From Desmonostoc muscorum LEGE 12446 (GTDB taxonomy: Bacteria; Cyanobacteriota; Cyanobacteriia; Cyanobacteriales; Nostocaceae): DNA of 64,000 nucleotides. Below the pieces are notes generated by a model. The model had not been told where the DNA came from. It made no database searches and saw nothing but the letters and a program-made list of their open reading frames with translations. Position 1 is the first letter of the stretch; the number at the start of each line of letters is the position of its first letter. The DNA is taken from assembly GCF_015207005.2 (NCBI RefSeq), contig NZ_JADEXS020000001.1, forward strand, positions 2,666,001 to 2,730,000, given 5' to 3'. This document shows, one piece after another, positions 54,132 to 64,000 of this stretch. The position numbers and the translations under genes were made by a program.

Positions 54132-54584
54132 TTATTGTGACTCGCATTCTCGTTTTGTTACATAGTGGCGATAGCGAAACATTGCTTCTAGCTGTGCTTG
54201 GACTAACCAACCGCTGATAAATTCAACTGTTCCTCCACCAGGCATTGAAAAGGAAATAGCATCAGTCAGCCTAGTTTTATCAGCATCTTGTGGTTCAAAT
54301 TCATGTCGATGTACCCAAGACTCAAAAGGGCCAGATATCTGTTCGTCGGTGAATAGGCGATATTTTTCGTATTCAGTATGACGCGCCAGCCAAGTTAAGG
54401 GTAATGGGCCGAGAAACAAGCGAAATTCTGTGATAGCACCCACATCAAGCCCTCCATCACGACGGACTACTTGGAGTGGCTGCCAAGGTGGAGTCAGCAG
54501 TTGCAAAATGTCTGGTCTTTCGTGAAATTTCCAAACTACTTCTGCTGGTGCGTTGATTAGTGATGAATGTTTAAAGTGCAGCAT
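54132..54584 (-). CDS. SRPBCC-fold protein
   Basis: This 150-residue protein has the START-like/SRPBCC (polyketide cyclase/dehydrase) layout: LINAPAEVVWKFHERPDILQ, EFRLFLGPLPLTWLARH, FESWVHRHEFEP, TRLTDAISFSMPGG and LEAMFRYRHYVTK. The fold binds hydrophobic ligands. No partner indicates a substrate. It is 19 bp downstream of the CPXCG gene on the same strand and probably cotranscribed with it. Confidence 0.85.
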   Translation of the reverse strand: MLHFKHSSLINAPAEVVWKFHERPDILQLLTPPWQPLQVVRRDGGLDVGAITEFRLFLGPLPLTWLARHTEYEKYRLFTDEQISGPFESWVHRHEFEPQDADKTRLTDAISFSMPGGGTVEFISGWLVQAQLEAMFRYRHYVTKRECESQ

Positions 54585-54603
54585 GGAAAGAAAAACCTAA
54601 AAT

Positions 54604-54792
54604 TCAACTTTCAGATTCAGTATCAATCTCAATATCCAGAGTTTCTTCATCAACCCGGACATACAAAATATTTGGGTTACAGCAAACTTGACAATCTTCT
54701 ACATAGGATTGTTGTCCCCCAGCACTCAAATCAATAAAAGTTAAGTTTGGTTCGCCGCAATAAGCGCAGTAATACTCAGCTGTGGTTTGCAT
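54604..54792 (-). CDS. CPXCG-motif cysteine-rich small protein
   Basis: This 62-residue protein has two zinc-ribbon-like Cys pairs, YYCAYCGEP and EDCQVCCNPN, with an acidic tail (DEETLDIEIDTESES). It matches the CPXCG-motif cysteine-rich family. I use the ATG at 54792; a TTG codon just upstream is in frame. Metal (zinc) binding is likely, the role unknown. Confidence 0.85.
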   Translation of the reverse strand: MQTTAEYYCAYCGEPNLTFIDLSAGGQQSYVEDCQVCCNPNILYVRVDEETLDIEIDTESES

Positions 54793-54867
54793 CAAGTTTT
54801 CAGGTATGAATTCAAAGGTCTTGGGGACTGGAGACTGGGGTCTGGGGACTAGGTATCATGTAATTTT

Positions 54868-56538
54868 TCAATTTGGAACGCAATCCCTAATGCCTAATCC
54901 CCAATCCCCAGTCCCCTTTTGGGCTGAGTCGAAATAACTCCTAGCTTCAGCCAAATGCTTTAGTAGTGTAGACTGTGGCAGAGGTCCTTGCAAGTGACTC
55001 CAGGGTAATATTTGCTCTGTTGACCAATCGGCATGGACGTAAAAATCTAAGTCGGGGATTTGTCCTTTGAGTTGTTTGAAAGCACGTTTGTAGCTACCCA
55101 AGGAATCACCAAAGTTACGAGTTAGTTGCAGAAGTTGGGAGAGTCTGCGATCGCCCCTGGATAACAAAGCCTGTATAATCGACCAATTATAGCTTTCTGG
55201 GCGAAATTCTATCCCCTTTGGTTTGAGTTGTTTTTGTAAAAGCTGCAACCGCTTTTCGGCTTGACGATTCACTCCCAACCATTGAAACGGTGTATGTGCC
55301 TTGGGTACAAACGTGCTACATCCAAACGTTAACCGCAATCCCGGTGCAGCTTTTTTGATACTGTGCATCATCGCCACGGTTTGTTCTAAATCTTCTGCTT
55401 GTTCACCGGGAATTCCCGCCATACCGTAGAGTTTTAAACCTGTGAGTCCACCAGCCTTGGCATTGATGGCTGCTTGGATAATTTCATCGTTATGCAGCTT
55501 TTTGTTGATAATTTGCCGGATTTTCTCGGAACCACTTTCTACAGCAATGGTAAGCGATCGCGTGTCTCGTTGCGCCAAAGTTTTTGCTAACTGGACTGTT
55601 ACAGTATTGGTGCGGACTGAAGCAATACTCAGACGAACATCATCATACTTTGGCTGACTAATATAATCTAGTAACGCTGCAAATTCTGGGTGTTGAGTGA
55701 CAGAAGCCCCCAATAATCCCAAACGATTTGTAACTTGTAAACCTCTTTCAATAGCTGGAATTAATGAATCTTCCAGACTCGCAGTTCTAAAAGGTAATGT
55801 CAGATAACTTGCCAAACAAAAACGGCACATTTCTGGACAACTTCTCACCACTTCCACCATGTAAATATTTTCCCAAGCTGCTTTTTCAGTAACTACAGTC
55901 GAGGCTGATAAAGTATTTCCTCGGTAAGTTTGTTTTTGCACCACTGCGGGAATTTCTGCGGAAATTGGTTTAATTGACTTTACTGCACCATCTTTTGTGT
56001 CATATTCCACCTCATATAAACTCGGAACGTAAATACCTGGTACTTGTGCCAGTCTTTGTAGTTGAGTTTGTCTTGAAGCATTTCTTACTTCTTTGTAAGC
56101 TTCAATCAAATTACCCAATAAATTTTCGCCATCCCCCAGTAGAATGACATCAAAAAAATCTGCAAATGGTTCTGGATTAGCAGTGAGAACTGGACCACCA
56201 CCAAATATTATCGGATGAGAATCATCACGAGAAGTTGCCCAAATAGGAATTTCTAAAGATTCGAGCAAATTTAGAATATTTACATAATCCAATTCCCAGG
56301 AAATAGAAAATCCGACAATTTCCGGATTTCTGGGGAGTTGTTCATGAGTATCAGTAAATAAGCGGCTTACCTGTACATCATCACGCATTGCCAAAGTCGC
56401 CCAAACTACCTGATAGCCAAGGCTAGTGATACCAACGCTGTATTCATTGGGAAAGGCGAATATCAGGGGAATAGCGTTGGTGTCTGGGGTAGTGGGTGTA
56501 AATAAAAGGCGTTCCAAGTCAAATACAGATGATGTCAC
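54868..56538 (-). CDS. B12-binding-domain radical SAM protein
   Basis: This 556-residue protein has an N-terminal cobalamin-binding-like Rossmann domain (IFAFPNEYSVGITSLGYQV, VGFSISWELDY, IIFGGGPVLTANPEPF) and a radical SAM core with Cys234, Cys238 and Cys241 in RSCPEMCRFCLASYLTLPFR. A further segment KLYGMAGIPGEQAEDL is typical. It belongs to the group of long cyanobacterial radical SAM proteins of unknown reaction, distantly like the RimO/MiaB-like and DUF2344-associated ones. The last ~14 residues (GTGDWGLGIRDCVPN) are encoded by a CCCCAATCCCCAGTCCCC intergenic repeat that has replaced or extended the original C-terminus. It starts at GTG. Confidence 0.88.
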   Translation of the reverse strand: MTSSVFDLERLLFTPTTPDTNAIPLIFAFPNEYSVGITSLGYQVVWATLAMRDDVQVSRLFTDTHEQLPRNPEIVGFSISWELDYVNILNLLESLEIPIWATSRDDSHPIIFGGGPVLTANPEPFADFFDVILLGDGENLLGNLIEAYKEVRNASRQTQLQRLAQVPGIYVPSLYEVEYDTKDGAVKSIKPISAEIPAVVQKQTYRGNTLSASTVVTEKAAWENIYMVEVVRSCPEMCRFCLASYLTLPFRTASLEDSLIPAIERGLQVTNRLGLLGASVTQHPEFAALLDYISQPKYDDVRLSIASVRTNTVTVQLAKTLAQRDTRSLTIAVESGSEKIRQIINKKLHNDEIIQAAINAKAGGLTGLKLYGMAGIPGEQAEDLEQTVAMMHSIKKAAPGLRLTFGCSTFVPKAHTPFQWLGVNRQAEKRLQLLQKQLKPKGIEFRPESYNWSIIQALLSRGDRRLSQLLQLTRNFGDSLGSYKRAFKQLKGQIPDLDFYVHADWSTEQILPWSHLQGPLPQSTLLKHLAEARSYFDSAQKGTGDWGLGIRDCVPN

Positions 56539-56559
56539 AGGTGTTATTTACGAGCAGAG

Positions 56560-56814
56560 TTATCTATATTTAATTTTAAGCCATAGAATTATCAGATTAA
56601 AAAATAATGTGAGACTGTTAGCAAGAATAATTGGTAATGCTTGGAGATAAATTCCGTATATTAACCACAAAAAAATACCGCTGATAAATGTAACCAACAT
56701 CACAAAAGAAACGTCTTTTGCTGACTTGGTTTGCCAAATTTTAAACATCTGCGGTAAAAAGGCGATCGTGGTTAGTGTGGCAGCAGCTAATCCTAGAACC
56801 ATTAAAAAGTCCAT
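56560..56814 (-). CDS. SemiSWEET (PQ-loop) sugar transporter
   Basis: This 84-residue protein of three transmembrane helices has the PQ-loop motif TIAFLPQMFKIWQTKSAKDV, GIFLWLIYGIYLQALPI and the last helix NSLTLFFNLIILWLKI. SemiSWEETs dimerise to carry sugars. The gene is upstream of the radical SAM gene on the same strand, 21 bp from its start, so they may be cotranscribed. Confidence 0.9.
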   Translation of the reverse strand: MDFLMVLGLAAATLTTIAFLPQMFKIWQTKSAKDVSFVMLVTFISGIFLWLIYGIYLQALPIILANSLTLFFNLIILWLKIKYR

Positions 56815-56937
56815 TCATGCAAACCTATAAAATAAAGCGTTTATTCGTCGAAAAACTTAACAATTGATTTTGATCATACTGTATTAATGTCTTCGAGTTT
56901 ACATTCTACCGTCAAGTAAAAATTGGAAAAAATTAAA

Positions 56938-56962
56938 AGGGGAAAATTTAAATTTTTCCCCT
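56938..56962 (-). terminator. Rho-independent terminator of the nuclease pseudogene
   Basis: On the minus strand AGGGGAAAAATTT and AAATTTTCCCCT form a stem that is followed by TTTTAATTTTTT. It lies 129 bp after the pseudogene stop. Confidence 0.6.
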
Positions 56963-57090
56963 GACATCAAAGTATATGTGATAAGCTAAAATGCTTTTAG
57001 ATTGAATAAAAGCCGATCTAAGATTTTTTTTAATGCTTAACCCTGATGGGTGAAACAAATCCAAAATCCAAAATCCAAAATGGTTTGACA

Positions 57091-57846
57091 CTAGCGAAAC
57101 CTATCAATTAATTCTTCACGCGATAACTGCAATAGTAAACGCGTAAACTGTTCTGGTGGTAATGCCAATAAAGGTTCAATAATGGCTTGAAGCTGATTAT
57201 CTATTTCAGTAAAGCGAACCTTGAGCAAATTTTCCACCACCAAGCGTTCCCCTTCTTGTATCGCCTGTTCTCGATCTTGTTGGTAAAGTGGTGCTAATCG
57301 CATAAGTAATTCCCTGTCTTCTTCGTCTTGATTTTGGGTAACTTGTAAGTTTTGTTGCAAGTTGTACAGCAATTCTAACGCCGCTTTGCGGAAAGGATTA
57401 TCAGGAGTCAGTGCTTCTAATTCATCAATTGCTTGCTTTTGAACATTCCCTCTACCAATAATTCCAAATCCTGATAAGAGTTGCGCTGATGCTGTGGGTG
57501 TAAAAATCCATAATTTGGGTAAATCCGATTCAAGAATGCGAGTGTTATTTCGATTTGCTTGTCGTTGTAAATCGCCGCGTACCTCTAATAATTTTAAGAT
57601 ACAATCGCAAATTTCTGTAGCCTATGCAGTGTTACGAAAAGGCTCAAATAACGATGGGTTAGTGGCAAACTGACTTAATAAACCTAGTGTGTCTGAAATA
57701 GTGCTTGGTTGTGGTTTGGGGATGAAATAAACGTCAATTTGTCTAACTTCTCCTGCGACTCGCCGGGGTGCTTGAACTTCACCGTATGGGGTGAGTAATT
57801 GTTCCAGGTAGTCTTTGGTAAATTGGTCATGAATGAATCTGGTCAT
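57091..57846 (-). pseudogene. Rpn/PD-(D/E)XK-type transposase-like nuclease, broken by one stop codon
   Basis: The first 74 codons (MTRFIHDQFTKDYLEQLLTP, APRRVAGEVRQIDVYFIP, LLSQFATNPSLFEPFRNTA) are followed by a TAG at 57622-57624. The same frame then continues without another stop: ATEICDCILKLLEVRG, LPKLWIFTPTASAQLLSGFG, RKAALELLYNLQQNLQ, and ends after EELIDRFR at 57091. The product without the stop would be 251 residues and matches the cyanobacterial Rpn-like family with a PD-(D/E)XK fold (GEVRQIDVYF). A nonsense mutation is the simplest explanation. Its start overlaps the stop of the upstream repeat/TPR gene by 4 nt. Confidence 0.85.
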
Positions 57847-59666
57847 TTCTTGATATTTTGGCGATGCAACCCAGTTGATTTACTATTATCTTGGGATTTT
57901 TTCAGATAAGACTTAGCCCAAGAGTAGCGTTTGGAATCTTTTTTGAGTAAATATTCTGCGGCTTCATGTCGTTTATTCTCATCTTTTGTACTTCGGAATA
58001 CTCGTTTTAGTTCATCATCTATATCTTCAGTTTTAGCACCACGTTGTATAGCTTGTTCAAACCAATAGTCACCTTCAACATAGTCACCACGATCGTAATA
58101 AATTGCTCCCATTAAAGTATAGGGTTGATAACTATTAGGCTGACATTCCATAGCTTTTCTCGCACAACTTTCAGCATCAGCTAAGTTTTCCATATCTCTG
58201 AATGCTGCACCTCTAGTCACTAAAATAGCTGATTTTAGATTACTTTCTTTGATTCTTCCTAAGTCCAAATTAGTAATTTTTAATGCCTGTTCGGGTTGTT
58301 CAGCTTTTCGCCAATAACTACTAGCAGTAGGTATATGCCATTTATGACCAGTACGCTGAATTTCCTGTTCATAAAACTCTGCTTCTAGTCTGTAATGTGC
58401 AATCGCAATCTTGCCCTCACGAGACAACATATTTTTTTCTATTAGTTGAGCTACTAAAATAAGGTCTAAACGTTCTTTTTTCTCCAGCTTGACCATAATT
58501 GTGTAATATGGCTCCATTGTGAGAGTAGGATCTATCAATCCATATTTCCTCTTGAGGATAGCAAAATGCTTTTCTTGAGCTAAAATAATAATATCTTCAC
58601 GTCCATGATTGTTCAGCCATTCAAGTTCTGAATCACTTAATATTCCTACTGATTCAATTTTTTGCTTCAGACTAGAAGCATATTTTTCATCAACAATTTC
58701 AATTGTTTCAGTCAGTTGATATTTTATCAAAAATTTAATATCATCTTCATTGAGGCGATTCTCTGTATCAAGTCGTTTGAGAAGCGGATATAAATAATTA
58801 GCAGGTGATGAATCTTCATATTGGCTTGCATTATACTTTACCTTCAATGTAATAAACTCTCGTTTCTGTTCGAGTTCTTTTGCAATAGCAATTGTTTCTT
58901 TCAGTCCTTGCTGTTCTAACCAGTAAATTTCTTCATAATTTAGTTTTTTATCTGCATCAAGTTTTTCCAGTATTTGATATAGCTTACTAGCTAGAGATTT
59001 ATCTGGGTGTTTGCTTGCTTGGTACTTAGCCTTAAGTTCTGTAAATTTAGCTTGTTTTGCAGACTCTTGGTGTTCAAATATTTCTATGGTTTCAAAAAGT
59101 TCATGATTTAGCAACCACTCATATTCAGATTCACTTAAACTTGCTTCCGTATCTAGTTTTTTTAGGACTTTATACAATCGGCTATCAGGGTATGAATCTT
59201 GATGCCTGGTGGCTTGATATTTTTCCTTTAAAGCCACAAAATTTCTTATGTCTTGAAGAATTGCAATTGTTTGAGTCAAAATATTATCTTGCAATAATTT
59301 TACTTCTGAATCAGTCAAATTATTTCCCGATTCCAGTTTCCAAAGTATCGGATACAAAAAACTATCTACTGAATATTCCCAAGGTTTACCAACCTTATAC
59401 TTAGTTTTCAGATGAGAAAATTCAGCTTCTAGCCTTTTGGCTTCTCCAAGGCTAAATTGCTGTAGATGAATATTTTCTATAGTTTCAAAAAGTTCTTGCT
59501 CTCTTAACCAATCAAACTCTAATTGAGTTAGCTCAATTGCTAAGTCAACTTTTCGCAAAATCAGATATAGCAGACTAAAGGGTGATGAATCTTGATAATT
59601 ACTAGCTTGGTATTTAGATTTTAGTGCAGCAAAGTGTTTGAGCCGATTTTCAGATTCTTTGTCCAT
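57843..59666 (-). CDS. Repeat-domain protein with C-terminal TPRs, unknown function
   Basis: I do not recognise this 607-residue protein. The first ~400 residues are about six units of 58-75 residues with the pattern LKxKYQASxxxDSSPxSxLY, then LxKLDxxxxLxxxExxWL and LxETIxI. Good examples start near residues 12 (HFAALKSKYQASNYQDSSPF), 142, 210 and 272. Alpha-helical secondary structure is likely. Residues ~440-590 hold TPR-like repeats (LAVTRG-type: ILVTRGAAFRDMENLADAES; YTLMGAIYYDRGDYVEGDYW). No signal peptide or membrane segment. It overlaps the broken nuclease gene downstream (ATGA), which suggests a two-gene unit. A scaffold or protein-interaction role is plausible. Confidence 0.75.
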   Translation of the reverse strand: MDKESENRLKHFAALKSKYQASNYQDSSPFSLLYLILRKVDLAIELTQLEFDWLREQELFETIENIHLQQFSLGEAKRLEAEFSHLKTKYKVGKPWEYSVDSFLYPILWKLESGNNLTDSEVKLLQDNILTQTIAILQDIRNFVALKEKYQATRHQDSYPDSRLYKVLKKLDTEASLSESEYEWLLNHELFETIEIFEHQESAKQAKFTELKAKYQASKHPDKSLASKLYQILEKLDADKKLNYEEIYWLEQQGLKETIAIAKELEQKREFITLKVKYNASQYEDSSPANYLYPLLKRLDTENRLNEDDIKFLIKYQLTETIEIVDEKYASSLKQKIESVGILSDSELEWLNNHGREDIIILAQEKHFAILKRKYGLIDPTLTMEPYYTIMVKLEKKERLDLILVAQLIEKNMLSREGKIAIAHYRLEAEFYEQEIQRTGHKWHIPTASSYWRKAEQPEQALKITNLDLGRIKESNLKSAILVTRGAAFRDMENLADAESCARKAMECQPNSYQPYTLMGAIYYDRGDYVEGDYWFEQAIQRGAKTEDIDDELKRVFRSTKDENKRHEAAEYLLKKDSKRYSWAKSYLKKSQDNSKSTGLHRQNIKK

Positions 59667-59792
59667 GTTGATAGTAGACGCGATCGCACTTAACGAAATG
59701 TGTTATTCGCTACTATAGCAACACTAATAAAAAAGGGCGAGTCAGATACCCACCCTAGAAAAATAAAAATTTTCTCGTAGTCACAGAGTACT

Positions 59793-60881
59793 CTACAGCA
59801 CCTTACACTGACCGTGATGCCGCAGTAAATGGTCGCACAATACCAACGCCACCATCGCTTCAACCATCGGAACTGCACGCGGTAACACACAAGGATCGTG
59901 TCGTCCTTTTGCAGCTAATAGTGTTTCTTCGCCTTCACGAGTTACTGTTTTTTGTTCTTTTCTAATTGTTGCTGTCGGCTTAAAAGCAACTCGTAAAATA
60001 ATATTTTCTCCGTTGGAAATTCCCCCTTGAATGCCACCAGAACGGTTTGTTACGGTGCGAATTTCGCCATTTTCATCAATATAAAATTCGTCGTTATGCT
60101 CAATTCCCGTTAACAGCGTCCCGCCAAAACCGGAACCAATTTCAAAGCCTTTACTTGCAGGGAGAGACATCACACCCTTAGCGATATCAGCTTCCAATTT
60201 ATCAAATACTGGTTCGCCTAAACCTTTGGGCACATTTCGCGCCACACATTCTACTACACCGCCAATAGAATCACCTTGTCTGCCAGTTTGCTCGATTAAT
60301 TCAATCATGCGTTCAGCGCATTCAGCATCAGGACAGCGGACTATGTTGCTTTCAACTTGTTCTAAGGTAACAGTATTGGGGTCAACCACACCTTCCAAAT
60401 CCTTAATGCGCTTCACATAACCGATAACTTCTACATTGGCAACTTGGCGGAGAATTTTTTTAGCGATCGCACCTGCTGCTACTCTTCCAATTGTCTCACG
60501 TGCTGACGATCTACCACCACCCTGCCAATTGCGAATCCCATATTTTGCATCATAAGTTGCATCCGCGTGAGAAGGGCGATATTTTTCGGCCATCTCGTCG
60601 TAGTCTTGGGGACGAGTGTCTTTGTTCCGCACCAAAATTGATATAGGTGTTCCCAAAGTTTTGCCTTCATATACGCCTGATAAAATCTCGCAGGTATCTG
60701 CTTCTTTCCGAGGTGTGGTAATTTTACTTTGTCCCGGCCGCCTTCTATCTAGTTCTACTTGAATTTCTTCTGCCGAAATTTCTAGTTGTGGAGGACAACC
60801 ATCAATCACGACTCCTACACCACCGCCGTGAGACTCTCCAAAAGTAGTGATCCGAAATAGATGACCAAAAGTGTTACCCAT
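59793..60881 (-). CDS. aroC: Chorismate synthase
   Basis: This 362-residue FMN-dependent enzyme makes chorismate from EPSP, the last step of the shikimate pathway. Signatures are present: [90 protein letters not shown] and [17 protein letters not shown]. It is full length. It lies downstream of psbA on the same strand with a terminator between. Confidence 0.97.
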   Translation of the reverse strand: MGNTFGHLFRITTFGESHGGGVGVVIDGCPPQLEISAEEIQVELDRRRPGQSKITTPRKEADTCEILSGVYEGKTLGTPISILVRNKDTRPQDYDEMAEKYRPSHADATYDAKYGIRNWQGGGRSSARETIGRVAAGAIAKKILRQVANVEVIGYVKRIKDLEGVVDPNTVTLEQVESNIVRCPDAECAERMIELIEQTGRQGDSIGGVVECVARNVPKGLGEPVFDKLEADIAKGVMSLPASKGFEIGSGFGGTLLTGIEHNDEFYIDENGEIRTVTNRSGGIQGGISNGENIILRVAFKPTATIRKEQKTVTREGEETLLAAKGRHDPCVLPRAVPMVEAMVALVLCDHLLRHHGQCKVL

Positions 60882-60965
60882 GATATTGAGGAAAAAGGGT
60901 GAGGCTTATGTATTCTACAGAGTTTTTGCCAAAGAAACTTTTGACTGACCAAAATCTACAAAAAC

Positions 60966-60997
60966 AAAAACGCTCCCTGTTTCCAGAGAGCGTTTTT
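60966..60997 (-). terminator. psbA terminator
   Basis: AAAAACGCTC and GAGCGTTTTT form a stem around a 12-nt loop, 21 bp after the psbA stop, with a T-run on the minus strand. It is a good rho-independent terminator. Confidence 0.8.
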
Positions 60998-61017
60998 GAT
61001 TTAGCTAAACTTGAGAA

Positions 61018-62516
<1,499 letters not shown>

Positions 62517-63101
62517 ATGTCTCTTGCTCCTTGGCGAGGTGCGATCGCCCATGCCCTACATCGCAACCGCAGTCTTGTTTATGCTCGTTACCTGCAACTA
62601 GCAACGGTACAGGCGAACGGTCACCCCGCTAATCGGACTCTAGTCTTTCGCGGCTTTCTAGAAGATACCAACCAGCTAAAATTTATCACCGATAGCCGTA
62701 GCGCCAAAGCTGACCAAATACAGGAACAACCTTGGGCAGAAATTTGCTGGTACTTTCCCAATACAAGAGAACAATTCCGTATTACTGGCTGTTTGACTCT
62801 GGTAGGTAATGATGATTTTCACCATGATTTACAGCCAGCACGCATTTCTATTTGGCAAGAACTCAGTGACGCGGCGCGTTTACAGTTTGCTTGGCCTCAT
62901 CCTGGTAAACCTAGAGTCAAAGAAGCAGAAGCCTTTGAGCCACCAGCACCCGACCCTGTGCAACCATTACCTAATTTTTGTCTACTGCTACTCAACCCAG
63001 TGCAGGTAGACCATTTAGAATTGCGTGGTGAACCACAGAATAGAAAATTGTATCACCGCAATGAAAATCAAGAATGGTTTTGTGAAGAAATTAATCCGTG
63101 A
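62517..63101 (+). CDS. PPOX-class FMN flavoprotein (pyridoxamine 5'-phosphate oxidase-like)
   Basis: This 194-residue protein has the split-barrel FMN-binding layout: YARYLQLATVQANGHPANRT, LVFRGFLEDTNQLKFITDSR, SAKADQIQEQPWAEICWYFP and REQFRITGCL. The mid-protein WQELSDAARLQFAWPHPGKP and C-terminal DHLELRGEPQNRKLYHR match the cyanobacterial Npun_F5749-like group. Its substrate is unknown; the missing C-terminal PNPx residues make it a relative, not a true PdxH. It stands alone, divergent from psbA. Confidence 0.88.
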   Translation: MSLAPWRGAIAHALHRNRSLVYARYLQLATVQANGHPANRTLVFRGFLEDTNQLKFITDSRSAKADQIQEQPWAEICWYFPNTREQFRITGCLTLVGNDDFHHDLQPARISIWQELSDAARLQFAWPHPGKPRVKEAEAFEPPAPDPVQPLPNFCLLLLNPVQVDHLELRGEPQNRKLYHRNENQEWFCEEINP

Positions 63102-63163
63102 ACACTAAAGACGCGCAGATGTGCTAACGTACCCATCATTTAATTATCTAAAATTGCTCTAAA

Positions 63164-63859
63164 TTAAGGAAGAATTTCAACAACTGTACCTTTTTGTACC
63201 CATTGATATAGTTCATCAACATCTTTGTTTTTTAAAGAAGGACAACCCAAAGTCCAATTGTAGCGATCGCTAATCATCTTATCTCTGCCCACAGGTACAC
63301 CGTGTATACCAAGTTCCCCTCCAATAGGAATATACCAAGGTAGCTTACCAGTAATTTTAGCTTGAAAATAGTTTCGCCAAGATTGAACATTAGGATAGTC
63401 AAGCCACAGAAACTTCGACCATTGCGGGTGGGGATAAAGGTCTTTGATTCGCAGAATACCTTCAGGAGTCTTGCTGTCACCTTCTGCTTGTTTGTCGCCT
63501 ACAGGGTTACTACCAAAAACTACTGGGTAAGACTTGAGTGGTTTTAAGTTATTGTAGACCGTTAGTCGGTGTTTAGATTTTTCAATTAAAAGAGAGATTT
63601 TCTTGTTGTTACCAGTAGTAACTAATTGCTCAAGAGATTGGTCGTAATTCAATAATTGGTTTCCAGCTAGAGGAGTATGAAGTTGTATTTCAGGTTGACA
63701 ATCTTGAAGACACAACACCTGATAAATTTGCCCCACCGGAACCATCAGCCCTAGTCGAACCAATAGCAAATAGAGTAAAGAGCCACTTATCAGCACTAGA
63801 AGAATAATTAGTATCTTCTGACGAAGCAAATGAGTTTTGCTAGGTGGCTCTTTTGTCAT
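63164..63859 (-). CDS. L,D-transpeptidase (YkuD/YafK-like), membrane-anchored
   Basis: This 231-residue protein has an N-terminal transmembrane helix (LIILLVLISGSLLYLLLVRL region, ~17-36) and a periplasmic YkuD domain: LLIEKSKHRLTVYN, YPVVFGSNPVGDKQAEGD, TPEGILRI, His186 in GIHGVP, and the nucleophile Cys206 in WTLGCPSL. The usual [ST]HGCxR/N motif is here TLGCPS, so two less conserved positions differ. It should cross-link peptidoglycan or attach proteins to it. Start ATG; the gene stands alone. Confidence 0.88.
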   Translation of the reverse strand: MTKEPPSKTHLLRQKILIILLVLISGSLLYLLLVRLGLMVPVGQIYQVLCLQDCQPEIQLHTPLAGNQLLNYDQSLEQLVTTGNNKKISLLIEKSKHRLTVYNNLKPLKSYPVVFGSNPVGDKQAEGDSKTPEGILRIKDLYPHPQWSKFLWLDYPNVQSWRNYFQAKITGKLPWYIPIGGELGIHGVPVGRDKMISDRYNWTLGCPSLKNKDVDELYQWVQKGTVVEILP

Positions 63860-63913
63860 TGCATTAGATTTGTCGCAGCTAAACAGAGATACACAAAAGT
63901 GCTGATTACTTTT

Positions 63914-64000
63914 TTAAATACCAGCACCATCTAGAAACTGTTGTATTGCTTTATCTCTAAGGCTACACATAGGAGCATTTTGTGATAAATCAGCTTCTTT
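63914..64000 (-). CDS. C-terminal end of a gene entering from the right
   Basis: An open frame of 28 codons on the minus strand ends with a TAA at 63914-63916 and encodes KEADLSQNAPMCSLRDKAIQ... FLDGAGI. The length is too short to assign a family. It may be a chance frame. Confidence 0.3.
   Translation of the reverse strand, partial: KEADLSQNAPMCSLRDKAIQQFLDGAGI

Overview
The window is chromosomal DNA of a filamentous, probably heterocyst-forming cyanobacterium (Nostocales). Evidence for this is a psbA gene for photosystem II D1, a urea ABC transporter (urt) operon, crtW, cofG, a CYP120-like P450, a CHAT/TPR protein, abundant GCGATCGC (HIP1) octamers, and the short repeat families typical of Nostoc-like genomes (GGGGAGTGGGGAG, CCAAAATCCAAAAT, CGCAGAG heptamers, hairpins and MITEs). 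No replication origin, prophage, intact IS or CRISPR array is visible. One tRNA (Met, CAU) is present.

Layout. (1) 1-13.9 kb is a cell-surface and envelope-signalling region. It holds two paralogous filamentous-haemagglutinin exoproteins (the first cut by the window edge), an RTX metalloprotease with a P domain, a periplasmic TPR-CHAT (caspase-like) protein, a DUF928 protein, and a CHASE2 histidine kinase with its response regulator. A 17-bp palindromic motif recurs in three intergenic regions of this block and may be a shared operator. (2) 14-22.3 kb holds a SnoaL-like protein and urtABCD...urtE behind an NtcA-type promoter; a DUF433/DUF5615 toxin-antitoxin-like pair plus a Uma2 nuclease lie between urtD and urtE. 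(3) 22.3-24.5 kb has a P450 coupled to a membrane protein. (4) 25-34.4 kb has a heavy-metal RND efflux operon with a lipoprotein and an RppA/CopR-like regulator; its kinase is separated from the regulator by a second DUF433/DUF5615 pair and a cold-shock protein. (5) 34.4-42.2 kb has ilvD, an RTX protein built of 101-residue repeats, an orphan modA, a tandem pair of secreted proteins (one PEP-CTERM) and the tRNA. (6) 42.5-44.9 kb is a PhoX-like/DUF1772 pair enclosed by 104-bp inverted repeats. (7) 45-64 kb is mostly housekeeping and metabolism: a glycogen debranching-type enzyme, two peroxiredoxins, an acyltransferase, AI-2E-type permease, DUF2288, cofG, crtW, SRPBCC, a CPXCG protein, radical SAM, SemiSWEET, a nuclease broken by one stop codon beside a novel repeat/TPR protein, aroC, psbA, a PPOX flavoprotein and an L,D-transpeptidase.

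The most interesting parts are the exoprotein/CHAT/CHASE2 two-component neighbourhood with its shared palindrome, two separate operons that each contain the same DUF433/DUF5615 module, short intergenic repeats that have become coding sequence inside at least three genes, and a repeat-domain/TPR protein coupled to a broken Rpn-type nuclease. All assignments come from reading protein motifs and DNA by eye; no database search was run.
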